Below are positions 19,701 to 27,812 of a stretch of 39,755 nucleotides of DNA, in pieces; the first letter of the stretch is position 1, and the number at the start of each line of letters is the position of its first letter. Position numbers and translations under genes: made by a program. This DNA is from an uncultured Acidiferrobacteraceae bacterium. Lineage in GTDB: Bacteria; Pseudomonadota; Gammaproteobacteria; Arenicellales; UBA868. The stretch is taken from assembly GCA_913031305.1 (NCBI GenBank), contig CAJWEF010000006.1, positions 1 to 39,755 of the forward strand, given 5' to 3'. Below the pieces are notes generated by a model. That model saw only the letters and a program-made list of their open reading frames with translations, searched no databases and was not told the origin of the DNA.

Positions 19701-21568
19701 ATGTATTCGGTAACGGCATGTTGCTTTCTCCTCATATCCGCCTGATCGGCGCTTTCAACCACGAGCACATTTTCATTGATCCGCAGCCGGATCCCAAAGC
19801 CTCGTTCAAAGAGCGCCAACGACTGTTTCGAATGCCCCGCTCCACGTGGGCTGATTACGACCTGACGAAACTCTCAGCCGGAGGCGGCATATGGCCACGT
19901 ACCGCCAAGTCGATAGAGTTAACTGAGCCTGCCCGTAAGGCGTTAGGTATTGGTGTGCAACAACTCAGTCCAACCGAATTGATACACGAGATGATCAAAA
20001 GCCCGGCCGACCTGCTGTTTAACGGCGGCATCGGAACCTATATCAAAGCGTCAACCGAAAGTCATGAGTCCGTCGGCGATCGGGTCAATGACGCATTGCG
20101 GGTTGATGCCTCACAGTTGCGCTGCCGCGTCATTGGCGAGGGCGGGAATCTCGGACTCACTCAACTGGGTCGAATTGAATTCAGTCATCGCGGAGGTCTA
20201 TGCCACACCGATGCAATTGATAACTCCGCCGGGGTCGATACCTCCGACCACGAAGTGAACATTAAGATTCTTCTTAGCGCGGCCCTCGAAGCGTATGAGA
20301 TTGATATGGATGAGCGCAACACCCTGCTGGAGGCAATGACCGAAGAGGTTGCGCTCCTGGTGTTACGCAACAACTATGCACAAACCCAGGCACTGGCATT
20401 GGCAGTAGACCGGGCACCGAGCCTGATTCACCACCACAGCCGCGCCATGCGCCAACTCGAGCGCAATTACGGACTCGACCGGGAACTGGAACACCTGCCC
20501 GGGGATGAAGAGATTGCCGAACGTATTTCCCGAGGCCAAGGCCTTACGCGGCCTGAACTGGCAGTACTTTTAGCCCACAGCAAGATCTCGACCTACCAGA
20601 TTCTGCTTGAGTCGGACGTGCCTGAAGATCCCTTCCTCGGTGAAGACCTGCAACGCTATTTTCCCCAGGCCTTGAGCCCTCGCTTTGACCGCTTCATGGC
20701 GCCCCACCGCCTGCGCCGGGAAATCATTGCAACCCACGTGACGAACAGCATGATCAATCGCGTCGGATCCGGCTTCACGTTGAGAATGAATGAACTGACA
20801 GGCGGTCTTCCGGCGGACACGGCGCGGGCATACGCTGCGGTACGCGAAATCTTCCGGCTACGTGAGTTATGGCGCGAAATTGAGGCGCTGGATCATCGGG
20901 TCGCCTCGAAAACACAAAAAGAACTTATGCATGAGACTCGCCAACTGCTTGAGCGCGCCACCGCCTGGATGTTACGTCATCGGCAGCGGCCCATTGATAT
21001 TGCTGCAACGGTGGCCGAATTTCGCGGTGGGGTAGATAAACTTCGCCGCAGTTTTCCCCGGGCGCTGGCCGCTTCAAACCGCCTGACACAAAAACGCCGG
21101 GTACGCCGCTATTTGAACGCAGACGTGCCGGCGACACTGGCCAACCACGTCGCAGCTCTGGCTGCTCTCACCAGCGCCCTGGACATCGCTGATGTGGCCA
21201 ACAGTTGTGAGCATGATATCGCCCAGGTCGCGACGGTCTATTTCGATACCGGTGATCGTCTCGGCTTGCACTGGCTTTCCGATCACATTCGTGACCTGCC
21301 GATCACTAATCACTGGCACGCCCTTGCCCGCTCAACCCTGCGTTCTGATCTGCATCTCAGCCAGCGTATGATCACTGCCAATATTCTTGATACCGAAGGT
21401 GGTCGCGGCAAGGCCGGGGTTCGCCAGTGGGTTGCTACTCACCGCACTGACACTGAGCGCCTGGCGCAGATGATCAACGACCTGCAAAAATCCAGCAATC
21501 TGGACTTTGCCATGTTATCAGTGGCGGTCAGTGAAGTGGGTCAGATCTGCTCAGCGCCTTCTCACTAA
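16751..21568 (+). CDS. gdhB: NAD-specific glutamate dehydrogenase, large (180 kDa) class
   Basis: A 1605-residue enzyme of the large NAD-dependent class known from Pseudomonas, Streptomyces and other bacteria, which mainly oxidises glutamate to 2-oxoglutarate and ammonia. The N-terminal 700 residues are the regulatory ACT-like part of the family. The catalytic core begins near residue 800 with [20 protein letters not shown] and [19 protein letters not shown], holding the substrate-binding lysines. [13 protein letters not shown] (about 980) and [16 protein letters not shown] (about 1130) belong to the nucleotide-binding region. GGAGG lies ten bases before the ATG. Length matches relatives (about 1560-1650), with no frameshift seen. 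It probably funnels amino-acid nitrogen and carbon into the TCA cycle. The gene is alone in its transcription unit. Confidence 0.96.
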   Translation: [1605 protein letters not shown]

Positions 21569-21776
21569 GCCCCGCACGGGTCGAAACTGCTCATGGGGTT
21601 GATCGCCTAGTCTGCGGGCCTAAAATCAAATGGGATTTTGCCGCTAAGATGTTGTTGCGACTTACCAAGCAATCCGGGCTTGAACTAACTCCATGAACCC
21701 AACTGCATTACTCTTTGTGTTTACTGGATTTCCTAGTGGGCTTAAACCTTGGATGAGTTGAGGGCAATTACATAAG

Positions 21777-22055
21777 GTGACAACAGAAACCATAGAAGCT
21801 CGCGTATTGCGTGAGATGCGTTTGATATTGACTGAGATCGCTCACGAGACGGCGGTACATAAAGGCGCTCGCCATGTCCTGTCGAGCGGGGCCATCGTCA
21901 GGATGCGAGATTGTCTCTCTCTGATTAGCGCCCGGGAAAGGGAATTGAATGAAGCCCGCGGGATAAAAATGACGTCTCGACCCACATTAGGCGGTGAGAA
22001 AACTGATTCTGTGCGGGTTCAGCTCAGAAAACCCAAACCGGGAATTAAACATTGA
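21777..22055 (+). CDS. Small protein of unknown function
   Basis: A 92-residue frame from a GTG start at 21777, rich in charged residues, with a predicted helix over residues 5-60 and a basic tail (QLRKPKPGIKH). There is no signal peptide or membrane segment. The ribosome site is poor: AAGG directly abuts the start, and GAGGG is too far upstream; ATG codons at 21814 and later could serve instead. No family was recognised. The 208 bases before it hold only a weak hairpin (AAAATC/GATTTT, 21624-21641). It lies between the glutamate dehydrogenase and proS genes on the same strand. It may be a real cytoplasmic protein or a chance frame. Confidence 0.45.
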   Translation: MTTETIEARVLREMRLILTEIAHETAVHKGARHVLSSGAIVRMRDCLSLISARERELNEARGIKMTSRPTLGGEKTDSVRVQLRKPKPGIKH

Positions 22056-22168
22056 GCGACACGCAACCAAGAGTCAAGCCTGGACTGGCCATATCAAAGA
22101 TGAAAGCCCATCAGTACTACAAAACGCATACACTCCATCTTAATAACCGCTAATCCAGTCAACGATTT

Positions 22169-23881
22169 ATGCGCACCTCCCGTTTTTTTCTTGCCACACT
22201 TAAGGAAATTCCTGCTGACGCCGAGATTATCAGCCACCAACTGATGCTCCGGGCTGGCCTGATCCGTCAGGTGGCCTCTGGGATTTACAACTGGTTGCCA
22301 TTGGGGCATCGCATCCTAGGCAAAGTTGAGTCTGTAGTGCGTGAAGAGATGAATCGGGCCGGCGCCCAGGAAGTCTTACTGCCCGCCGTGCAGCCCGCCG
22401 AACTGTGGCGTGAATCCGGCCGCTGGGACGACTACGGTCCGGAGTTGCTGCGTTTTACCGATCGCCACCAGCGTGACTTCTGCTTTGGCCCGACCCATGA
22501 AGAGGTTATTACGACACTCGCGCGCTCGACGATCCGCAGTTACCGTCAACTGCCGGTCAATTTATACCAGGTGCAAACCAAGTTCCGCGATGAGATTCGG
22601 CCGCGCTTTGGGGTGATGCGGGCTCGGGAATTCATCATGAAAGATGCCTACTCCTTCGATCGCGACACCCAAGGCATGGCCGAAAGTTACCAAACGATGT
22701 ACGACGCCTATACACGAATCTTTAAACGCCTCGGCCTCGAAACTCAGGCCGTCGAAGCGGACAGCGGAACCATCGGTGGAAATTTTTCGCACGAATTCCA
22801 TGTTATGGCCAACTCAGGTGAGGATGCGATCGCGCTTTGCTCATCATGTGACTACGCCGCCAACGTCGAGAAAGTTGATCTCGTGCGGCCGGTTGGCTCG
22901 CGTGCGGCGCCCGGCGAAAAAATGAGTGAAGTCGACACCCCAAACCAACACAGCATTGCTGATCTTTGTGATTTTCTAGCAGTGAATGCTGAGAAAACCG
23001 TGAAAACCCTGGTAGTGCAAGGCTCTTCGGGAACACCGATTGCCCTCATTCTGCGTGGCGATCACGAACTGAACAGCGTCAAAGCCGAATTCCTGGACGA
23101 GGTCGCCAAGCCGTTACGGATGGCGAGTGCAGAGGCCATCCATAACGCCACCGGTGCATCCCCAGGTTCAATTGGGCCTGTGGGCCTGAAAATTCCTATG
23201 ATTGTTGATCACAGTGCCGGCGTGCTCGCAGATTTTGTCTGCGGCGCCAATCGCGACGATGTTCACCTTACCGGCGTCAACTGGGGGCGCGACCTGCCTG
23301 AGCCTACAACCCAGGATATTCGCCAAGCCGTCAATGGCGATCCGTGCCCAACCGATTCCAAAAAAGAAATCCAGGTACGCCGGGGAATCGAGGTAGGCCA
23401 CGTGTTTCAATTGGGCACCAAGTACAGCGAGGCGCTGGATGCGACCTACCTTGATGCCAACGGCCGCAATCAACCGCTGTATATGGGCTGTTACGGAATT
23501 GGCATTACCCGGATCGTTGCTGCCGCCATTGAACAGAATCACGACGACAACGGCATTGTCTGGCCGCCACCCCTGGCACCTTTTGATGTATGCATTGTGC
23601 CGATCGGACTCAAAAAATCGCCAAAGGTCGCACAGGTCGTAGAGGAGCTTTATGACAAACTGGTCGACGCTGGTTTCGAAGTGCTACTGGACGATCGCGA
23701 AGAACGCCCGGGAGTCATGTTCTCAGAAATGGACTTGATTGGCATTCCACACCGCATCGTTGTGGGGGAGCGTGGCCTGGCCAATGGCTCGGTGGAATAC
23801 CGCAATCGTGCCAACGGTGAATCGGCAGATTATCCCCTAGACGAGTTGGTCACTACCTTGCAAACTATCGCATCACTATAA
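22169..23881 (+). CDS. proS: Prolyl-tRNA synthetase (bacterial type with editing domain)
   Basis: The 570-residue class II enzyme charges tRNA-Pro with proline. Class II motif 1 lies around GHRILGKVESVVREEMNRAGAQEVLLP, motif 2 is in QVQTKFRDEIRPRFGVMRAREF (about residues 130-155), and motif 3 is in GCYGIGITRIVAAAIEQ near residue 445. Between motifs 2 and 3 sits the inserted editing domain (about 225-400) that removes mischarged alanine. The C-terminal anticodon-binding domain follows from about residue 470. The length is typical for the bacterial form (about 570). No strong Shine-Dalgarno sequence was seen before the ATG. It converges on the membrane-fusion protein gene. Confidence 0.97.
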   Translation: MRTSRFFLATLKEIPADAEIISHQLMLRAGLIRQVASGIYNWLPLGHRILGKVESVVREEMNRAGAQEVLLPAVQPAELWRESGRWDDYGPELLRFTDRHQRDFCFGPTHEEVITTLARSTIRSYRQLPVNLYQVQTKFRDEIRPRFGVMRAREFIMKDAYSFDRDTQGMAESYQTMYDAYTRIFKRLGLETQAVEADSGTIGGNFSHEFHVMANSGEDAIALCSSCDYAANVEKVDLVRPVGSRAAPGEKMSEVDTPNQHSIADLCDFLAVNAEKTVKTLVVQGSSGTPIALILRGDHELNSVKAEFLDEVAKPLRMASAEAIHNATGASPGSIGPVGLKIPMIVDHSAGVLADFVCGANRDDVHLTGVNWGRDLPEPTTQDIRQAVNGDPCPTDSKKEIQVRRGIEVGHVFQLGTKYSEALDATYLDANGRNQPLYMGCYGIGITRIVAAAIEQNHDDNGIVWPPPLAPFDVCIVPIGLKKSPKVAQVVEELYDKLVDAGFEVLLDDREERPGVMFSEMDLIGIPHRIVVGERGLANGSVEYRNRANGESADYPLDELVTTLQTIASL

Positions 23882-23904
23882 GGGTTGCTCACAAGGACTC
23901 TTGC

Positions 23905-24672
23905 TCAAGGCAGAGTAACCGTGCATGCAGTGCCAGGGCGAATCAACTGGTCACTGGCAAAACGAACCGCCAGCAGATACTGCGCATTCTGCTCAGACCC
24001 AGGAGTCGGCTCGAGACCGATCGCGCTGGTGATCGCCTCAAACTCTCGACCGACTACCTGAACCCGAACGTCGCTTTCCACTGAGAACACGGCAGCGGTT
24101 TGGGCATTGACCAATACCCGAGCAAGATAGAACCCTCGCTCAGCCAGTGTGATCACCGGAGGATCGCCCAAATCATGGTTCACATATTGACCAGGCGCAA
24201 ACGCCGAATCGATAACCCACGCTGAAAAAGGAGCTTTCAAGCGTGCAAGTTCGAGCTGAAACTCGGCGTGCTGACGTTCGAGTAAAGCGCCAGCGTAGGC
24301 GGACTCGACACGCGCCAGTTCAAGTTTTTCCAGATCCAACTGCACTGCAGGTAAAGAGCCTTCGTCAAATAGCGTCTGTTCGCGATCAAAATCGGCGCGC
24401 TGTTGGTCTCGTTCCACGCGATACAGTTCCTCGGCATTACCCACTTTGCGCAATGCAATCTCGTAAACTGTTGCGTCAAGCCTCACCAAGATCTCGCCGC
24501 TATTCACTGCGGCCCCCGGCTGAACCAGTACGGTTTCCACTTGCCCTGACATTCCAAAACCCAAAGCCACTCGACGATTCCAGCCAATAGACCCTTGCAA
24601 GGTTTGTGCAAATGCATCCAGGGCAACAATCAGTAGCAGTACTCCAATAAGCGGACGGATGAGGAATTTCAT
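23905..24672 (-). CDS. Periplasmic adaptor (membrane fusion protein, HlyD/RND type)
   Basis: A 255-residue protein with an N-terminal signal or anchor (LIRPLIGVLLLIVALDAFA). A first lipoyl half-motif (GQVETVLVQPGAAVNSGEILVRLD, about residues 43-66) is followed by a helical hairpin rich in Glu, Arg and Gln, a second lipoyl half (LKAPFSAWVIDSAFAPGQYV), and a beta-barrel domain. Such adaptors bridge an inner-membrane pump and a TolC channel. It is short, lacking the C-terminal membrane-proximal domain of full RND adaptors. It starts five bases after the TolC-family gene, so the two are co-translated. No inner-membrane transporter gene follows; the next gene is convergent proS. The pump must be encoded elsewhere, or the pair works with an unusual partner. 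Confidence 0.85.
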   Translation of the reverse strand: MKFLIRPLIGVLLLIVALDAFAQTLQGSIGWNRRVALGFGMSGQVETVLVQPGAAVNSGEILVRLDATVYEIALRKVGNAEELYRVERDQQRADFDREQTLFDEGSLPAVQLDLEKLELARVESAYAGALLERQHAEFQLELARLKAPFSAWVIDSAFAPGQYVNHDLGDPPVITLAERGFYLARVLVNAQTAAVFSVESDVRVQVVGREFEAITSAIGLEPTPGSEQNAQYLLAVRFASDQLIRPGTACTVTLP

Positions 24673-24677
24673 AGCGT

Positions 24678-26003
24678 TTAATTCTCCTGAATCAGGGCTG
24701 ATGGCAGCCCAAGCAGACTATCAAGCTGCGTCCACAACAGCGCTCGCTCGAAATCAACCCGGATTGACTCCAGCATGGCTTCAGCCGCTGCGGCCTGAGC
24801 ATCACCTAAGTCCGAGCGCAGCTCCAGTTCGTACATGGCGCGACTGCGATCCTGGTAATAGCCGCGATAAGTTTCCTGCGCCTGCGCCGCTGCTTCCTCT
24901 GCCCGGTTGACCTCAAGCTCGTGCAGCAGCATCAGCACCTCCTCGCGTACCGCATACTCTGATGACGCGAGCGCAGCCTGTTTGTGCAAAAGTGTATTTT
25001 GCGCCAGCGCGACCTCAATATCACGACTACCTGTTCCATCAAATAAAGGCATGCTGAACTTGAGGTTGGCCCGGTACCGATCGCGGCTGGAACTTGCGCT
25101 GTTGACGTATTCACGGGCCTCAAGCTCGGCACTTAACACCGGTGAATTAAGTTTTTGGGCAACATCAATGGCGGCCTTTGCCGCGGCCACATCGTGGCGC
25201 AGGAACTGTAACGCAGGGGATGACAGAATAACCCGATCCACTAAGTCTGCATATTGAGGGATCTCGCGCTTGCGGTAGACCGCAAGATCAGGCATCACCA
25301 GTTCGCCGGATAATTCACCTGGCCTACCCAGTGCGAGGGCGAGCTGGTGCCGGGTCTGGCGACGCTGTAAATCTGCTTGTAGGCGTGCAACATACTGCTG
25401 GCGATACGTTACCTCGCGCTCAGCCACCTCCAGATCAGAATACTGCTCAAACCGGGTCTGGCGCTCAAGCATGCGCGTGTAGCGAAAATAACTGATCGTC
25501 ATACGCTCATCGTGCATCTGGTAAGCGTAATCGGCCAGGGTGACTGCAAAAAAACGCTCCATGATCTCAAGAGTGTGGCGGCCATGCCTCGCCTCGTAGA
25601 TCGCCTGCTTGGCCTGTAGGGTTGCTCCTGCCACTTCACGTCGGCTGGCGCTCCGACCAAAATCGGTTAAACGTTTGCGCCACACTAACCCATAACGGCT
25701 ATCATCTTGAAAATCGACACCAGACACAGAAGCCTTGCTTGCCGCACGCGGCTGTAGTTCAAGTAATACACTTGCCCCGAAACTTGATTCCACTTTCTGC
25801 AAGCGAATCTGGGCAGCCAAAACCCCGGCTCGCGCAAGACTAAGGTTCGGATGGTTTTCGCCAGCCAGCCGCAGGGCGTCCTGGAGTGTCAACGGTTGAG
25901 GCAGGGGCTCAACTGGTGCAATAGCACTGTCCGCCAGCGCTGGCAACTGTGCCAATCCGGCAGCAAACACCAGTAGGGCTAGCTGCGCAGTACGACGTAT
26001 CAT
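24678..26003 (-). CDS. TolC-family outer-membrane efflux protein
   Basis: A 441-residue protein with a Sec signal peptide (RRTAQLALLVFAAGLAQLPALAD), a first-repeat LTLQDALRLAGENHPNLSLAR, and long helical stretches rich in Ala, Glu, Gln and Arg, the pattern of OEP/TolC proteins that form the outer-membrane exit duct. ATG at 26003 was chosen because the signal peptide begins there; an in-frame ATG at 26042 would sit four bases after the thioredoxin gene but puts 13 odd residues in front. It is co-transcribed with the thioredoxin-fold gene upstream and the adaptor gene downstream. Only one OEP-like repeat pair is obvious by eye. The substrate exported is unknown. Confidence 0.85.
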   Translation of the reverse strand: MIRRTAQLALLVFAAGLAQLPALADSAIAPVEPLPQPLTLQDALRLAGENHPNLSLARAGVLAAQIRLQKVESSFGASVLLELQPRAASKASVSGVDFQDDSRYGLVWRKRLTDFGRSASRREVAGATLQAKQAIYEARHGRHTLEIMERFFAVTLADYAYQMHDERMTISYFRYTRMLERQTRFEQYSDLEVAEREVTYRQQYVARLQADLQRRQTRHQLALALGRPGELSGELVMPDLAVYRKREIPQYADLVDRVILSSPALQFLRHDVAAAKAAIDVAQKLNSPVLSAELEAREYVNSASSSRDRYRANLKFSMPLFDGTGSRDIEVALAQNTLLHKQAALASSEYAVREEVLMLLHELEVNRAEEAAAQAQETYRGYYQDRSRAMYELELRSDLGDAQAAAAEAMLESIRVDFERALLWTQLDSLLGLPSALIQEN

Positions 26004-26046
26004 CAAAGATCTACTGCCAGGCCAAAGACCGCCTTCGCACATCGAC

Positions 26047-26592
26047 TCAGGAGGATTCCTCCCGGCGCTTGCGCTTGTACCGGGAAAAACGCTCGGTCTT
26101 GAAATGGGCGCCAACGACATACTCGCCCAGCCAGATGAATTCCTGTGGATCACGGGTTGTACCGGTATAGCGGGTCAGCAATTTCCCCTGAGGATCGAAA
26201 AACAGGAATGCCGGAGTAGCACGCACTCGGTTATGCCGAAGCGCAAACTCAGTTTCTGACACTTCGACCCCATCGAATCCTGTCACCAGAGCATCCCCTT
26301 CCGCGTTGATTGCGATTACCCGAAAATGAGCTCGAAAATAATCCTGCACCTGGGGCTGATTAAGCACGGTGTCCTTCATTCGCCTACACCAGGGGCAATC
26401 GCCCGTTTCAAACATCACCAAAACGCCGGCCTTACCCTCCTCTTGCGCGATTTCGGCTTCCTCAGACAGATCATTGAAACTGTCCTGGAAAAAATGTACA
26501 GCCGGATCACGGACCTCGCCGGCCATTGCCGGCCAAGCTACAAGAACCAAACCGAACATGAGAACTGCTCGGAGTGCAGCAGATAGTGTCAT
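26047..26592 (-). CDS. Exported thioredoxin-fold protein with CPWC motif
   Basis: A 181-residue protein with a signal peptide ending PAMA/GE and a thioredoxin domain bearing the redox pair in GDCPWCRRMKD (about residues 63-73) and the cis-Pro loop RATPAFLFFD. The layout is that of SoxW-like periplasmic thioredoxins, which pass electrons to disulfides in exported proteins. The C-terminal tail is strongly basic (FSRYKRKRREESS), which is unusual. It is the first gene of an operon with a TolC-family channel and an adaptor; the gap to the next start is 43 bases. The ATG has AAGG about nine bases upstream. A neighbourhood of thioredoxin, YihY, ArsC and WrbA genes is, from memory, also found in Pseudomonas, which suggests that the thioredoxin is the older member and the efflux pair was added. 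Confidence 0.85.
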   Translation of the reverse strand: MTLSAALRAVLMFGLVLVAWPAMAGEVRDPAVHFFQDSFNDLSEEAEIAQEEGKAGVLVMFETGDCPWCRRMKDTVLNQPQVQDYFRAHFRVIAINAEGDALVTGFDGVEVSETEFALRHNRVRATPAFLFFDPQGKLLTRYTGTTRDPQEFIWLGEYVVGAHFKTERFSRYKRKRREESS

Positions 26593-26639
26593 ACCAAAAG
26601 ACCTTCAGGGAGGCTTAAGAATAATTCGAATATTGTTAC

Positions 26640-26668
26640 AATATAATAATATATTAAAATTTAAGCAA
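26640..26668 (-). promoter_or_regulatory. Sigma-70-like promoter of the thioredoxin/TolC/adaptor operon
   Basis: On the minus strand TTGCTT (26668-26663) and TATATT (26645-26640) are separated by 17 bases in a very AT-rich stretch, about 48 bases before the thioredoxin ATG at 26592. Both hexamers fit the consensus fairly well. Confidence 0.55.
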
Positions 26669-26785
26669 ATTGTTCTAAGATCTGGGTGGGCATAGCCCCC
26701 TGGCGTGCTCTTCACGGCAGGCTTATCGCTGCACCAGGTAGGAGTGGTCATGAAATGCAACTGGCCTCCTCTTCGGCCACAAGCC

Positions 26786-27685
26786 TTATCGATTCTTGCG
26801 CGAGCGGTTCTGATCTGCATCAGTGTTTGATCCCATCACTGGACGCATCCGCGGCGCAGGAACGACTGCCGACGCCAATACCGCCATCTCTGCAGCCACA
26901 CACGCCCCCAGTAACGTGACCAGCCAGGACACAAAAATCCAGACCAAAAACACCGGTATCGTCCAAAGCACGCCATAGATAATCTGATAGGTGTTGAAAT
27001 TGGCAATGAACAATATAAATACATGCTTTGCCATTTCGAACAAGACCATAGCGGTTATCGCCCCGGTCAGGGCATAACGGAATCGCACCGGGCAATTTGG
27101 AATCACCAGGTACATCAAGAGAAAGCCCAGGCCCTCCACCAGGGCCGGCAATCCCAGCAAAGCCGTGGCGCTGACCAGTTGCTTGCCCGGTATCAAATCC
27201 AAAAAGACCAATGAGCCCAGATAAGAACTCAAAGACAAGCTTGCAGCCACCAATATCGGACCTAGAGTCAGCATCGCCCAGTAAAGCAGCAGACGTTGCA
27301 TGGGTGTACGACCCTTGCGCACCCCCCAGATGCCATTAAGCGCATCCTCGATGGTTGACAACAAAAGCAAGGCGGTTGCCATGAGTGCAACCAAGCCCAG
27401 GCCAGTCAGCGTTCCTGCCTGACTGGAAAATTCGCGTAGATAGCCGCTCACTACCTCGCCCGTCGCCGGCACCAGATTACTGTAAAGAAAATCTTCGACG
27501 CTGCCACGCCAACTGGAAACAAAAGGAAATAACGACAGAATCGAAAAACTCACCGTGATCAGCGGTACCAGCGCCAACAAGGTAGTGAACGCCAACGCCG
27601 AGGCAACACGGTGCAAGCGGCCCTGGCGAACCCGACTGAACACCCGGGTAATAAGACCTATTGAATAGGAACTGGACTGTTTCAC
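26786..27685 (-). CDS. YihY/UPF0761 family inner-membrane protein
   Basis: A 299-residue membrane protein of the YihY (once called BrkB or 'RNase BN-like') family, with about six membrane segments. Typical phrases are ASALAFTTLLALVPLITVSFS near residue 28, LSTIEDALNGIWGV near 110, and LFEMAKHVFILFIANFNTYQ near 220. Its role is unproven; the old RNase BN assignment is not accepted. The start is GTG at 27685 with no clear Shine-Dalgarno sequence. It shares its strand with the LysM lipoprotein gene upstream, from which it is separated by an intrinsic terminator, and with the thioredoxin gene downstream. Confidence 0.93.
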   Translation of the reverse strand: MKQSSSYSIGLITRVFSRVRQGRLHRVASALAFTTLLALVPLITVSFSILSLFPFVSSWRGSVEDFLYSNLVPATGEVVSGYLREFSSQAGTLTGLGLVALMATALLLLSTIEDALNGIWGVRKGRTPMQRLLLYWAMLTLGPILVAASLSLSSYLGSLVFLDLIPGKQLVSATALLGLPALVEGLGFLLMYLVIPNCPVRFRYALTGAITAMVLFEMAKHVFILFIANFNTYQIIYGVLWTIPVFLVWIFVSWLVTLLGACVAAEMAVLASAVVPAPRMRPVMGSNTDADQNRSRKNR

Positions 27686-27760
27686 AAGATCATCGGCAAT
27701 GATCAGCGGCCAAAGTGCCCACTCATAGCCGTTTCGCCGTCACATCGTTAACCAATTGTG

Positions 27761-27792
27761 AAAAAAAAGGCCCCGGGTTACCGAGGCCTTTT
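27761..27792 (-). terminator. Intrinsic terminator of the LysM lipoprotein gene
   Basis: AAAAGGCC and GGCCTTTT flank a CGG/CCG inner stem with one mismatch. On the minus strand the hairpin ends in eight T (27768 down to 27761). It lies 21 bases after the LysM gene and before YihY. The A-rich left arm could also give some termination on the plus strand. Confidence 0.85.
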
Positions 27793-27812
27793 CGATATAG
27801 CCCGCGGGCGGC

